Assembly (NCBI RefSeq): GCF_003116095.1
Contig: NZ_LGRA01000022.1
Location: 414,671-478,670, forward strand
Length of the DNA stretch: 64,000 nucleotides
Direction of reading: 5' to 3'
DNA from: Azospirillum sp. TSO35-2
GTDB taxonomy: Bacteria; Pseudomonadota; Alphaproteobacteria; Azospirillales; Azospirillaceae
The notes below the pieces were generated by a model, which worked only from the letters and a program-made list of their open reading frames with translations, was not told where the DNA came from and ran no database searches. Shown here piece after piece: positions 26,295 through 35,188 of the stretch (positions are counted from its first letter, which is position 1; each line of letters begins with the position of its first letter). A program made the position numbers and the translations under genes.

Positions 26295-26328
26295 AAAGCC
26301 CCCGCCGGATCGCTCCGGCGGGGGCTTT
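26295..26328. terminator. Bidirectional terminator between the MBL gene and acnB
   Basis: A perfect 15-bp stem (AAAGCCCCCGCCGGA / TCCGGCGGGGGCTTT) with loop TCGC carries T-runs on both strands. It serves both convergent genes. Confidence 0.92.
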
Positions 26329-26352
26329 GTCAGAGAACGATGCCCGTCAGGC

Positions 26353-28959
26353 TTACGCCGCGACGACGACCTTGTCCGCGACTTCCTGGAAGGTCGGGAT
26401 CTGGTCGAAGTTCATGTAACGGTAGACCTCGCCGGCCTTCTCGTTCAAGACGCCGACCTGGGCCAGATACTCTTCCTTGGTCGGGATCTTGCCCAGCAGC
26501 GCCGCCACGGCGGCCAGCTCGGCCGAGGACAGGTAGACGCGGGTGTCGATGCCCAGACGGTTCGGGAAGTTGCGGGTCGAGGTCGACACCGCGGTCGAAC
26601 CCTTGCGGACCTGCGCCTGGTTGCCCATGCACAAGCTGCAGCCGGGCATCTCCATGCGGGCGCCGGCCTTGCCGAGGGTGGCGTAATAGCCCTCCTCGCT
26701 CAGCATCATCGCGTCCATCTTGGTCGGCGGCGCGATCCACAGGCGGGTCGGGATGTCCGACTTGCCGTTCAGGATCTTACCGGCGGCGCGGAAATGGCCG
26801 ATGTTGGTCATGCAGGAGCCGATGAAGACCTCGTCGATCTTGTCGCCGGCAACCTCCGACAGCGTCTTCACGTCGTCCGGGTCGTTCGGGCAGGCCAGGA
26901 TCGGCTCGTGGATGTCGGCCAGGTCGATGTCGATCACTGCGGCGTACTCGGCGTCGGCGTCCGGCGTCAGCAGCTGCGGGTTGGCGAGCCACGCCTCCAT
27001 CGCGTTGATGCGGCGCTCCAGCGTGCGGGCGTCGGCGTAGCCGTTGGCGATCATCCACTTCATCAGGGTGACGTTGGACGTCATGTACTCGATGATCGGC
27101 TCTTTGCTGAGCTGCACGGTGCAGCCCGCCGCCGACCGCTCGGCCGAGGCATCGGACAGCTCGAACGCCTGCTCCACCTTCAGGTCGGGCAGACCCTGGA
27201 TTTCCAGGATGCGGCCGGAGAAGATGTTCTTCTTGCCCTTCTTCTCGACCGTCAGCAGGCCGGCCTTGATCGCGTAGAGCGGGATGGCGTTGACGAGGTC
27301 ACGCAGGGTGACGCCCGGCTGCATCGTGCCCTTGAAGCGGACCAGCACCGATTCCGGCATGTCCAGCGGCATGACGCCGGTGGCGGCGGCGAAGGCGACC
27401 AGGCCGGAACCGGCCGGGAAGCTGATGCCGATCGGGAAGCGGGTGTGGCTGTCGCCGCCGGTGCCGACGGTGTCGGGCAGCAGCAGGCGGTTCAGCCAGG
27501 AGTGGATGACGCCGTCGCCCGGACGCAGGGCGACGCCGCCGCGGGTCGAGATGAAGTCCGGCAGCTCGTGGTGGGTCTTGACGTCGACCAGCTTCGGATA
27601 GGCCGCGGTGTGGCAGAAGGACTGCATCACCAGATCGGCCGAGAAGCCGAGGCAGGCCAGATCCTTCAGCTCGTCGCGGGTCATCGGGCCGGTGGTGTCC
27701 TGGCTGCCGACCGTGGTCATCTTCGGTTCGCAGTAGGTGCCCGGACGCACGCCCTTGCCTTCCGGCAGGCCACAGGCGCGGCCGACCATCTTCTGGGCGA
27801 GGCTGAAGCCCTTGCCGGTGTCGACCGGGGCCGCCGGCTGGCGGAACAGGGTCGAGGCCGGCAGGCCCAGCGCCTCGCGGGCACGGGCGGTCAGGCCGCG
27901 GCCGATGATCAGCGGGATGCGGCCGCCGGCGCGGACCTCGTCGAAGACCACGTCGGACTTGACCGTGAACTCCGAGATCACCTCGCCGTTCTTCAGCGCC
28001 TTGCCCTCATAGGGGCGCAGCTCGATCACGTCGCCCATGTCCATCTTGCCGACATCCAGCTCGATCGGCAGGGCGCCGGCGTCTTCCATGGTGTTGTAGA
28101 AGATCGGGGCGATCTTGGTGCCGAGGCAGACGCCGCCGAACCGCTTGTTCGGGACGAACGGGATGTCCTCGCCGGTGAACCACAGCACCGAGTTGGTGGC
28201 GGACTTGCGCGAGGAGCCGGTGCCGACCACGTCGCCGACATAGGCAATCAGGTTGCCCTTCTTCTTCAGCTCGTCGAGCTGGCGGGTCGGGCCGCGCTGG
28301 CCCGGCTCGTCCGCCTCGATGCCCGGACGCGGGTTCTTCAGCATGGCCAGCGCGTGCAGCGGGATGTCCGGGCGCGACCAGGCGTCCGGGGCCGGCGACA
28401 GGTCGTCGGTGTTGGTCTCGCCCGTCACCTTGAAGACGGTCAGCGTCATCGACGCCGGGACTTCCGGACGCGAGGTGAACCACTCCGCATCGGCCCAGGA
28501 CTGGATCACCGCCTTGGCGTTGGCGTTGCCGTTGTCGGCCAGTTCCTTGACGTCGTGGAAGAAGTCGAAGACCAGCAGCGTCTTCTTCAGCCCTTCGGCC
28601 GCGGTGGCGCCGCACTCGGCGTCGCCCAGCAGGTCGATCAGCGGCTGGACGTTGAAGCCGCCGAGCATGGTGCCCAGCAGTTCGGTCGCCTTGACCTTGG
28701 AGATCAGCGGGCTGCTGTCGGTGCCCTTGGCGACGGCGGCCAGGAAGCCGGCCTTGACGCGGGCGGCGTCATCGACGCCGGCCGGAACGCGGTGGGTGAT
28801 CAGATCGAGGAGGAACGCCTCTTCGCCCGCCGGCGGAGCCTTCAGCAGGTCGATCAGCTCCGCCGTCTGCTTGGCGGTCAGGGGCAGAGCCGGGATTCCG
28901 AGGGCGGCGCGTTCGGCCGCGTGCTGGCGGTAGGCTTCGAGCACGGCAGGGTTCCTCAT
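26353..28959 (-). CDS. acnB: Aconitate hydratase B (2-methylisocitrate dehydratase)
   Basis: 868 residues, matching AcnB length. The N-terminal HEAT-like domain comes first (MRNPAVLEAYRQHAAERAA), then the swivel domain, then the Fe-S catalytic core. Cys774 and Cys777 (GCSLCMGNQ) and an earlier Cys in GSCMTN are the [4Fe-4S] ligands. It interconverts citrate and isocitrate in the TCA cycle; AcnB enzymes also hydrate 2-methyl-cis-aconitate in propionate use and can bind mRNA as apo-protein. It is monocistronic, with its own promoter and two GntR-like sites upstream. Confidence 0.97.
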   Translation of the reverse strand: MRNPAVLEAYRQHAAERAALGIPALPLTAKQTAELIDLLKAPPAGEEAFLLDLITHRVPAGVDDAARVKAGFLAAVAKGTDSSPLISKVKATELLGTMLGGFNVQPLIDLLGDAECGATAAEGLKKTLLVFDFFHDVKELADNGNANAKAVIQSWADAEWFTSRPEVPASMTLTVFKVTGETNTDDLSPAPDAWSRPDIPLHALAMLKNPRPGIEADEPGQRGPTRQLDELKKKGNLIAYVGDVVGTGSSRKSATNSVLWFTGEDIPFVPNKRFGGVCLGTKIAPIFYNTMEDAGALPIELDVGKMDMGDVIELRPYEGKALKNGEVISEFTVKSDVVFDEVRAGGRIPLIIGRGLTARAREALGLPASTLFRQPAAPVDTGKGFSLAQKMVGRACGLPEGKGVRPGTYCEPKMTTVGSQDTTGPMTRDELKDLACLGFSADLVMQSFCHTAAYPKLVDVKTHHELPDFISTRGGVALRPGDGVIHSWLNRLLLPDTVGTGGDSHTRFPIGISFPAGSGLVAFAAATGVMPLDMPESVLVRFKGTMQPGVTLRDLVNAIPLYAIKAGLLTVEKKGKKNIFSGRILEIQGLPDLKVEQAFELSDASAERSAAGCTVQLSKEPIIEYMTSNVTLMKWMIANGYADARTLERRINAMEAWLANPQLLTPDADAEYAAVIDIDLADIHEPILACPNDPDDVKTLSEVAGDKIDEVFIGSCMTNIGHFRAAGKILNGKSDIPTRLWIAPPTKMDAMMLSEEGYYATLGKAGARMEMPGCSLCMGNQAQVRKGSTAVSTSTRNFPNRLGIDTRVYLSSAELAAVAALLGKIPTKEEYLAQVGVLNEKAGEVYRYMNFDQIPTFQEVADKVVVAA

Positions 28960-29019
28960 AAATGAAAGGCCGGCCCTTGGATGGGAACCGTGAGACGGCC
29001 CGCTTGAACTCAGGACGGG

Positions 29020-29048
29020 TTTATATCCCCGCTCAAGTGAAAGAGCAA
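29020..29048 (-). promoter_or_regulatory. Predicted sigma-70 promoter of acnB
   Basis: On the minus strand TTGCTC, 17 bp, TATAAA. It ends about 60 bp before the acnB start. The -10 is 5/6 to consensus. Confidence 0.65.
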
Positions 29049-29103
29049 GGGGGCGCCCGGCTTTCCCGCATGGATCAGGATGAAGTGGCCACGGTTTCGA
29101 TAC

Positions 29104-29130
29104 TGGTATTACCTGTGCTTGGTATGACCA
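29104..29130. promoter_or_regulatory. Pair of GntR/FadR-type operator half-palindromes upstream of acnB
   Basis: TGGTATTACC (29104-29113) and TTGGTATGACCA (29119-29130) both fit the TGGT-N3-ACCA form of FadR-subfamily regulators, with centres about 16 bp apart. They lie 56 bp or more upstream of the predicted acnB -35. Flanking GAAGTGG / CCACTTC arms (29082-29134) enclose the pair. Confidence 0.45.
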
Positions 29131-29146
29131 CTTCGATGCCGGCGCT

Positions 29147-29653
29147 TTATTTCACTGAGGCGGCCTGTTCGGCGGTCAACAGGACGATGCCGTCCTCGTC
29201 GGCGAACAGAACGTCGCCGGGTTGGACCAGGGCGCCCGGCAACTCCACGGCGATGTCGACCAGCCCCTGGTCGCGGCGGGTGGAGGCGCGCGGCGTGGCG
29301 GCCAGCGCCTTGATGCCGAGCGGCAGCGTCGCCAGCTCCGCCACGTCGCGGACGCAGCCCCAGATGACCACGCCGGCCCAGCCGTTCTTGACCGCCGACG
29401 CCGCGATCATGTCACCCATCAGGGCGCAGCGCAGGCTGCCGGCGCCGTCCACCACCAGGACGCGGCCGGCGCCGGGGGTGGCCAGCAGTTCCTTGACGCG
29501 CGAGTTGTCCTCGACGCACTTGACGGTGACGACCGGCCCGGAAAAGCGGGTCACGGCGCCGAAATCCCGGAAACCGGGCAGCACGAAGCGGGCGGCGTCC
29601 TTGAACCGGTCGAACAGGTCGCAGGTGGGGACGAAATTGGTGTCAGCGGTCAT
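29147..29653 (-). CDS. RraA-family protein, probable 4-hydroxy-4-methyl-2-oxoglutarate / oxaloacetate aldolase
   Basis: 168 residues from MTADTNF at 29653. The RraA fold is clear: VVDGAGSLRCALMGDMIA, then VIWGCVRDVAEL. Arg102-Asp103 is the RD pair that binds substrate and metal in HMG aldolases; true E. coli RraA, an RNase E inhibitor, lacks the Asp. So an aldolase/oxaloacetate decarboxylase is more likely than RNase E control, though annotation pipelines often say RraA. It lies upstream of acnB on the same strand, but 187 bp and a promoter separate them. Confidence 0.82.
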   Translation of the reverse strand: MTADTNFVPTCDLFDRFKDAARFVLPGFRDFGAVTRFSGPVVTVKCVEDNSRVKELLATPGAGRVLVVDGAGSLRCALMGDMIAASAVKNGWAGVVIWGCVRDVAELATLPLGIKALAATPRASTRRDQGLVDIAVELPGALVQPGDVLFADEDGIVLLTAEQAASVK

Positions 29654-29880
29654 CGGGGCGGCTCCGCAGCTTGGACGTCGCAAAGGATGGCGTGATGGCG
29701 ACGTCTTGCGCCAAAGCCGTGCCCGAGGCAAGGGCCGCGGCGGCCCCGCATCCGGCGTCGGCGATCATGCCGCAGGGATGTGACAGGGGATTTGCACGAA
29801 AGCTCAGTCGGCGGGCGGGCCGGACACCCTATATTGAGGATCATATCAGGAACAGAGTGTGAGCAATGAGGGCTTATCCC

Positions 29881-30300
29881 ATGAGGATGCGGAACTTGGC
29901 AACGCGGCCGTCGGCCGTGGACCTCGCCCGGACGGCCGGGGTGCGCGCGGCGGGCGCCGGGGTGCTGGCGGTGCTGCTGGCCGGATGCGGCGCGATCCCG
30001 ACGCCGCAGGTCGCCCGGCCGGACCCGGCGGTCCTGTCGGCGCTGGAGCGGGCCAGTTCGAACGAGTGCAACCCGTCGGTGGCGTCGGTGCTGACCGGGT
30101 CGGGGGTGCAGGCCCCGCAGATTCGCAGCGTGGCCTACGGTCTCTACCGCGACGAGATCCGCGACCGCATCGTCCGCTACGACGCCTGGATCGGGCTGAC
30201 GAACCAGCCGGGCGCCATCGTCGTCACCGTCGACGACGATTGCCGGCCGATCCAGATCTACGCGCGCGGCGGGGCCCGGTTGCCCGACGCCGCGCGGTAA
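29881..30300 (+). CDS. Small lipoprotein of unknown function
   Basis: 139 residues from the ATG at 29881, 8 nt after GAGGG; an ATG at 29866 would add five residues. A signal peptide ends in a lipobox LLAGC. The mature part carries two further Cys (ECNPS and DDDCRPI) that could form a disulfide, and no domain that I recognise. It is convergent with the histidine kinase, 12 bp apart. Confidence 0.65.
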   Translation: MRMRNLATRPSAVDLARTAGVRAAGAGVLAVLLAGCGAIPTPQVARPDPAVLSALERASSNECNPSVASVLTGSGVQAPQIRSVAYGLYRDEIRDRIVRYDAWIGLTNQPGAIVVTVDDDCRPIQIYARGGARLPDAAR

Positions 30301-30312
30301 GGCGCCGGCTTC

Positions 30313-31695
30313 TCAGGCGAGGCGGGGCGGTGGCGGGGCGGGACCGGCGGCGGCCGGCAGCGTGACCGTCACCGCCAAACCGCCATGGGGCGCCAGCGCC
30401 GCGCCGACCCGGCCGCCGTGCGATTCGATGGCGCGGCGGGCGATGGCGAGGCCGAGGCCGAAGCCGGCCACGGCGGTGGTGGCCGTCATCGCGCCGTCGA
30501 GCCGGAGGAACGGCTCGAAGATCTTGTCGAGCATCTCCTCCGGCACGCCGGGGCCATGGTCCACCACCGACACGCACAGCCGGTCGCCGACGCCGGCCGC
30601 GTCGGCAATCACGGCGGCGGTCACGTCGACCCCGGTGCCTTCGGCGGTGAACTTGACCGCGTTGCGGATGATGTTCTCGAAGGCGCGGCACAGCACCTCG
30701 GCGGCGACGGTGCAGACGAACTGCCCCTGGGCGGTGAAGCGCACGGCGCGGCCGCAGGCTTCCGCCTCGAAGGCGGCGTCCTCGGCGATGGCACCCAGCA
30801 GTTCGATCAGGTCGACCCGCTCACGGGCGATCACCCCGGCGCCGACCTCCAGCCGGGCGAGCGTCAGCAGTTCGCCCACCATGGAGTCCAGCCGCTCGGC
30901 CTCGCGGTCGATGCGGTCGACCATGGCGGCGGTCTTGGCCGGGCTCTGTCGCAGCAGCCCGATGGCCGCCTGCATCCGCGTCAGGGGGGAGCGCAGCTCG
31001 TGCGAGATGTCGTGCAGCAGGCGCTGCCGTCCCTCCACCAGCCGCTGGAGCCGGTCGGCCATGCGGTCGAAATCGGAGCCGAGATCGACGATCTCGTCGC
31101 GCCGGCTGCCCATGCGGTGGCGGACGCGGGTGGAGAAATCACCGCGCGCCACCGCGTGCAGCGCCCAGCTCAACTGCCGCAGCGGGCGCGACAGGTACCA
31201 GGCCAGCAGGCTGCTGAACAGCAACGCCACCAGCCCGCCCGACACCAGCGGCACGGCGAAGGGCGGCCCGGGATCCCCGGTATCGACAACGTCGACGCCG
31301 GTCGCCAGCGTGTAGAGGCGCCCATCGGCCGCCTCGACCCGGCGGCGCGTGCCGCCTTGCCCGAGCGCCGATGGCGGTCCGACGAGGCGTCGGCCGTCCT
31401 CCGCCACCAGGGCAACGGCGGGAGCGGACGGATCGGCGTTCCAGCCGGCGATGGCGACGACCGCGGCGTCGGTCCCCGACCGCGCCAGCAGCCCTTCCGC
31501 CGTCGCCAGCAGGGTGGCGGTGCGGGCCGCCGCCATGCTGGCCGGCAAGTCGCGGTCGCCGGTGAGATGCAGGTAGGACACGCCGCCGACGAAGGACAGC
31601 ATCATCGCCAGCCACAGCCACGCGAACAGTTTCCAGAACAGCCGTCCCATCGACAGCCGGCGCAGGATCCGCCTGGACATGATTTGTGGGGACAT
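30313..31695 (-). CDS. Sensor histidine kinase (CpxA/EnvZ-like)
   Basis: 460 residues. A first span (about 20-40), a periplasmic loop of about 105 residues and a second span (about 150-168) lead into a HAMP domain. HisKA follows with LLHDISHELRSPL (His232), then a HATPase with N-box ENIIRNAVKF, VVDHGPGVP and GFGLGLAIARRAI. The ATG at 31695 starts 2 bp after the regulator stop; Mets at 31680 and 31650 are alternatives. Two-component partner of the preceding OmpR-type regulator, and divergent from an efflux operon, so envelope or toxicant sensing is likely. Confidence 0.92.
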   Translation of the reverse strand: MSPQIMSRRILRRLSMGRLFWKLFAWLWLAMMLSFVGGVSYLHLTGDRDLPASMAAARTATLLATAEGLLARSGTDAAVVAIAGWNADPSAPAVALVAEDGRRLVGPPSALGQGGTRRRVEAADGRLYTLATGVDVVDTGDPGPPFAVPLVSGGLVALLFSSLLAWYLSRPLRQLSWALHAVARGDFSTRVRHRMGSRRDEIVDLGSDFDRMADRLQRLVEGRQRLLHDISHELRSPLTRMQAAIGLLRQSPAKTAAMVDRIDREAERLDSMVGELLTLARLEVGAGVIARERVDLIELLGAIAEDAAFEAEACGRAVRFTAQGQFVCTVAAEVLCRAFENIIRNAVKFTAEGTGVDVTAAVIADAAGVGDRLCVSVVDHGPGVPEEMLDKIFEPFLRLDGAMTATTAVAGFGLGLAIARRAIESHGGRVGAALAPHGGLAVTVTLPAAAGPAPPPPRLA

Positions 31696-31697
31696 GA

Positions 31698-32387
31698 TCA
31701 GTCCGCCACCAGCTGATAGCCCATGCCACGCACCGTCTGGATCCAGGACCGCCCGTCGTCCCGCACGCCCAGCTTCTGCCGGATGCTGCTGATGTGGACG
31801 TCGATGCGACGGTCGAAGGGGCTCAGCGGCCGGCCGAGCGCGCGCTGCGACAGCTCCTGCTTGCTGATCAGGCGGCCGGCGTCGCGGGCCAGCGCCTCCA
31901 GCAGGTTGAACTCCGTCCCGGTCAGGTCGAGCGGCCGGCCGTCCAGCGTGGCGGAGCGGTTGCCCGGGCACAGCAGCAGCGGCCCGGCCTGCACCGTCGC
32001 GGTTGCGGACGACGCCGCCGGCTGCGGGTCGGTGCGGCGCAGGATGGCGCGCAGGCGGGCCACCAGTTCGCCCGGCGTGCAGGGCTTCGGCACGTAGTCG
32101 TCGGCGCCGAGGTCGAGGCCGGTGATGCGGTCGATGTTGTCGCCGCGCGCGGTCAGCATCAGCACCGGGATGCGGCTGGACTGGCGGATGCGGCGCAGCG
32201 TCTCGATCCCGCTCAGCCGCGGCATCATCACGTCCAGCACGACGATGGAGAAGGCGCCGCTCAGCGCGGCCACCACCCCCTCTTCACCGTTGTGGACGGC
32301 GTGGCCCGCGAAATTCTCCTGCGCCAGATACTCCACGAGCATGGCGGTGAGTTCGACGTCGTCGTCCACGAGCAAGACCTTGATCAT
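31698..32387 (-). CDS. OmpR/CpxR-family response regulator
   Basis: 229 residues from MIKVLLVDDD at 32387. Receiver with Asp52 (VVLDVMMP) and the Lys of VPKPCTP; a C-terminal winged helix with TGTEFNLLEALARDAGRLISKQEL and RRIDVHISSIRQKLG. It is co-transcribed with the kinase and divergent from the RND efflux operon, which it probably activates. Direct TTTAC-type repeats lie in the shared promoter region. Confidence 0.94.
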   Translation of the reverse strand: MIKVLLVDDDVELTAMLVEYLAQENFAGHAVHNGEEGVVAALSGAFSIVVLDVMMPRLSGIETLRRIRQSSRIPVLMLTARGDNIDRITGLDLGADDYVPKPCTPGELVARLRAILRRTDPQPAASSATATVQAGPLLLCPGNRSATLDGRPLDLTGTEFNLLEALARDAGRLISKQELSQRALGRPLSPFDRRIDVHISSIRQKLGVRDDGRSWIQTVRGMGYQLVAD

Positions 32388-32461
32388 GCCGCACAGTCGA
32401 TCCGGCGCCGCCGGGCTGTCAACGGCGAAACACCCTGAAATGCCCCGATTTTGGCGGGTTT

Positions 32462-32487
32462 TACCCAACTTTACGCTCACTTAACCC
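32462..32487. promoter_or_regulatory. Direct-repeat site for the OmpR-type regulator
   Basis: TTTAC at 32462-32466, TTTAC at 32472-32476 and TTAAC at 32483-32487 recur at about 10-bp spacing, one helical turn, as expected for OmpR/CpxR-family tandem binding. The site lies between the regulator start and the efflux operon start. Confidence 0.5.
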
Positions 32488-32552
32488 CGGTTGACACGGC
32501 GGGGGGCTATACCGGGGCCGGTTGATCTCCTTCGATTGGACGCAGGCTCGGC

Positions 32553-33989
32553 ATGGCCTCTGCTTTTCGTTTCGTGGTGGCGCTGGCGTCGGGGCTTGGC
32601 CTGACGGCCTGCGCGGTGGGGCCGGACTACCACCCGCCCTGGCCGGTGGCGCCGCCGTCCTGGTCGGCGCCCCTGCCGCACGGTGGCAGCACGGCGACGC
32701 TGGTCGGCTGGTGGGACCGCTTCCATGACCCGGTGCTGACCGACCTGCTGCGCGCCGCCGAAGCGGGCAGCCCGTCGCTGGCCCAGGCCTGGGCCAACAT
32801 CCGCAAGGCGCGCGCCACGCTGGCGAGCGACCAGGCCGCCCGGCTGCCCAGCGTCACCGGCGGCGGATCGGCCCAGCGGAGCAGGCAGTCGGCGCTGGGC
32901 GGCGTCGCCACCGGCAACACGCTGTCGGGCAGCCTCGACGCCTCGTGGGAGGTCGACCTGTTCGGCAAGCTGCGGCGCACCTCCGAAGCGGCCGGGGCGC
33001 GGGTGGAGGCGCGGACCGACGACTGGCATGACGCCCGCGTCTCGCTGGCGGCGGAGGTCGCCGACGACTATGTCCAGTTCCGCGCCTGCCGCCTGCTGGC
33101 CCGCGCCTACGCCGACGAGGCGGCTTCGCAGGGCGGGACCGCGCGGGCGACCGCGACGTCGGTCCGCGCCGGCTTCACCTCCACCGTCAACGGCGCGCTG
33201 GCCGAGGCGAGCGCCGCCAGCCTGCGCGCCAGCGCGACCGCCCAGCAGGCGGAGTGCGACGTGCTGGTCAAGGCGTTGGTGGCGCTGACCGGCCTCGACG
33301 AACCGGCGCTGCGCGGCCGGCTGCAACAGGCGCCGGCCGAGCTGCCGCAGCCGGTCGGCTTCGCCGTCGACCATGTTCCGGCCGCCCTGCTGGCCCAGCG
33401 CCCCGATCTGGCCTCGCTGGAGCGCGAACTGGCGGCGGCCAGCGCCGAGATCGGCGTCGCCGAGGCCGACCGCTACCCCAGCCTGTCCTTCAGCGGCGAG
33501 ATCGCGCGGTCCGGCGTGGCGCTGGGCAGCCTGATGACGACGTGGCTGGTCGGCTCGTCGCTGACGGCGCCGCTGTTCGACGCCGGCAAGCGCGCCGCCA
33601 CCGCCGACAGCGCCAGGGCCAGTTACGACTATCGGCTGGCCGCCTACCGCGACGGCGTCCGCACCGCGATCAAGGAGGTCGAGCAGGCGCTGGTCCGGCT
33701 CGACGCCGCCGCCCGGCGGACCGACGACAGCCGGACCGCGGCGGAGGGCTATCGCAGCTATTTCGAAGCGATCGACCGCAACTGGCGGGCCGGCGGCGCC
33801 AGCCTGCTCGACCGCGAGGAGGCGCTGCGCAACGCGCTGAACGCCGAGATCACGCTGATCACCGTCCAGCGCGACCGGATCGAATACTGGATCGCCCTCT
33901 ACAAGGCGCTGGGCGGCGGCTGGCAGGCCGGGACCCCGGCCACCCCGCCGGCGCACTCATCCGACACCAAGGCTGGAGACGCATCGTGA
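32553..33989 (+). CDS. Outer-membrane factor lipoprotein of an RND pump (NodT/OprM family)
   Basis: 478 residues. The signal peptide has lipobox LTAC (Cys20), followed by AVGPDYHPP, the standard start of NodT-type OMFs. Two TolC-like repeats (about 60-260 and 270-460) form the beta-barrel/alpha-barrel channel. First gene of a complete three-part pump; the adaptor gene overlaps its stop. Confidence 0.93.
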   Translation: MASAFRFVVALASGLGLTACAVGPDYHPPWPVAPPSWSAPLPHGGSTATLVGWWDRFHDPVLTDLLRAAEAGSPSLAQAWANIRKARATLASDQAARLPSVTGGGSAQRSRQSALGGVATGNTLSGSLDASWEVDLFGKLRRTSEAAGARVEARTDDWHDARVSLAAEVADDYVQFRACRLLARAYADEAASQGGTARATATSVRAGFTSTVNGALAEASAASLRASATAQQAECDVLVKALVALTGLDEPALRGRLQQAPAELPQPVGFAVDHVPAALLAQRPDLASLERELAAASAEIGVAEADRYPSLSFSGEIARSGVALGSLMTTWLVGSSLTAPLFDAGKRAATADSARASYDYRLAAYRDGVRTAIKEVEQALVRLDAAARRTDDSRTAAEGYRSYFEAIDRNWRAGGASLLDREEALRNALNAEITLITVQRDRIEYWIALYKALGGGWQAGTPATPPAHSSDTKAGDAS

Positions 33990-35188
33990 CGTCCTTTTCC
34001 CGGGCCGGGATGGCCGTTGCCGGCCTCGGCGCCGTCTTTCTCGCCGCGACGGCCGGCCTGACCCTGCTGTCCGACACCTCGCCGTCCGACGCCTCGGCCA
34101 CGCCGGCCGCGGCATCGCCGGTCGAGCGCGGCAGCGTGCTGACCGTCACCGTCACCACCCCGCAGACGCTCGACTGGCCGCAGAGCCTGCCGGCCAGCGG
34201 CGCGTTGGCGGCGTGGCAGGAGGCGGTGATCGGGGCCGAGACCGGCAATCTGCGCGTCACCGACCTGTTCGCCGACGTCGGGTCGGCCGTCACCCGCGGG
34301 CAGGAGCTGGCGCGGCTGGCGCAGGACAGCGTGCAGGCCGACATCCGCAAGCAGGAGGCCACGGTGGCCCAGGCCAGGGCGAGCCTCGCCCAGGCCCAGG
34401 CCAACGCCAAGCGCGCCCGGCTGGTCAAGGGCAGCGGCGCCCTGTCGGAGCAGCAGGTCACCGAATACCTGATCGCCGAGGACACGGCGAAGGCCAGCCT
34501 CGCCGCCGCCCAGGCCGATCTGGACAGCAGCCGGATCACACTGGCCCGCACCAGCATCCGCGCGGTCGACGACGGTGTGGTCACCGCCCGCTCCGCCACG
34601 CTGGGCAACGTGGTGTCGGCCGGGACTGAGCTGTTCCGCCTCCAGCGCCAGGGCCGGGTGGAGTGGCAGGCCGAGCTGGACGCCCGGCAGTTGCCGCAGA
34701 TCCGCGCGGGCCAGAGCGCCCGTGTGACCCTGCCCGACGGCCGTCCGGTCGACGGCACGGTGCGCCAACCCGGCCCCAGCCTGAACGCCAACACCGGCCG
34801 CGGCATCGTCTATGTCGGCCTGAGCGCCGGCAGCGGCGCGCTGGCCGGCGGCTTCGCCAGCGGCGAGATCGAGCTGGGCGACCGGCCGGCGCTGACCGTG
34901 CCGCAGTCGGCGGTGGTGCTGCGCGACGGCCGCTCGCTGGTCTTCACCATCGGCGCCGACGACCGGGTGACCCGCCGCATCGTCGCCACCGGGCGGCGGC
35001 GCGACGACCGGGTGGAGATCCTGTCCGGCCTGCCGGCCGACGCGCGGGTGGTGGAGACCGGCGGCGCCTTCCTGTCCGACGGGGCCCCGGTCACGGTCGC
35101 CCCGATCCCATCATCCGCCCGGCCCCCCGCCCAGGCGGCGCAGGGGCCGACCGACACCGCCAGCCTGCCGCCGGAGATCCGCCGATGA
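33986..35188 (+). CDS. RND efflux periplasmic adaptor
   Basis: 400 residues from a GTG that overlaps the OMF stop, with GGAG upstream. The N-terminal span/signal is followed by a lipoyl-type sandwich (ASGALAAWQEAVIGAE and VVTARSATLGNVVSAG) and a coiled alpha-hairpin (about 115-180). A Pro/Ala-rich tail ends the protein. It bridges the OMF and the inner-membrane pump. The pump gene overlaps by ATGA. Confidence 0.92.
   Translation: MTSFSRAGMAVAGLGAVFLAATAGLTLLSDTSPSDASATPAAASPVERGSVLTVTVTTPQTLDWPQSLPASGALAAWQEAVIGAETGNLRVTDLFADVGSAVTRGQELARLAQDSVQADIRKQEATVAQARASLAQAQANAKRARLVKGSGALSEQQVTEYLIAEDTAKASLAAAQADLDSSRITLARTSIRAVDDGVVTARSATLGNVVSAGTELFRLQRQGRVEWQAELDARQLPQIRAGQSARVTLPDGRPVDGTVRQPGPSLNANTGRGIVYVGLSAGSGALAGGFASGEIELGDRPALTVPQSAVVLRDGRSLVFTIGADDRVTRRIVATGRRRDDRVEILSGLPADARVVETGGAFLSDGAPVTVAPIPSSARPPAQAAQGPTDTASLPPEIRR

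Noticed and set aside
32493..32515. TTGACA and TATACC upstream of the efflux operon as a sigma-70 promoter
   Set aside because: Spacing is only 11 bp, too short for sigma-70; the elements may belong to other signals.
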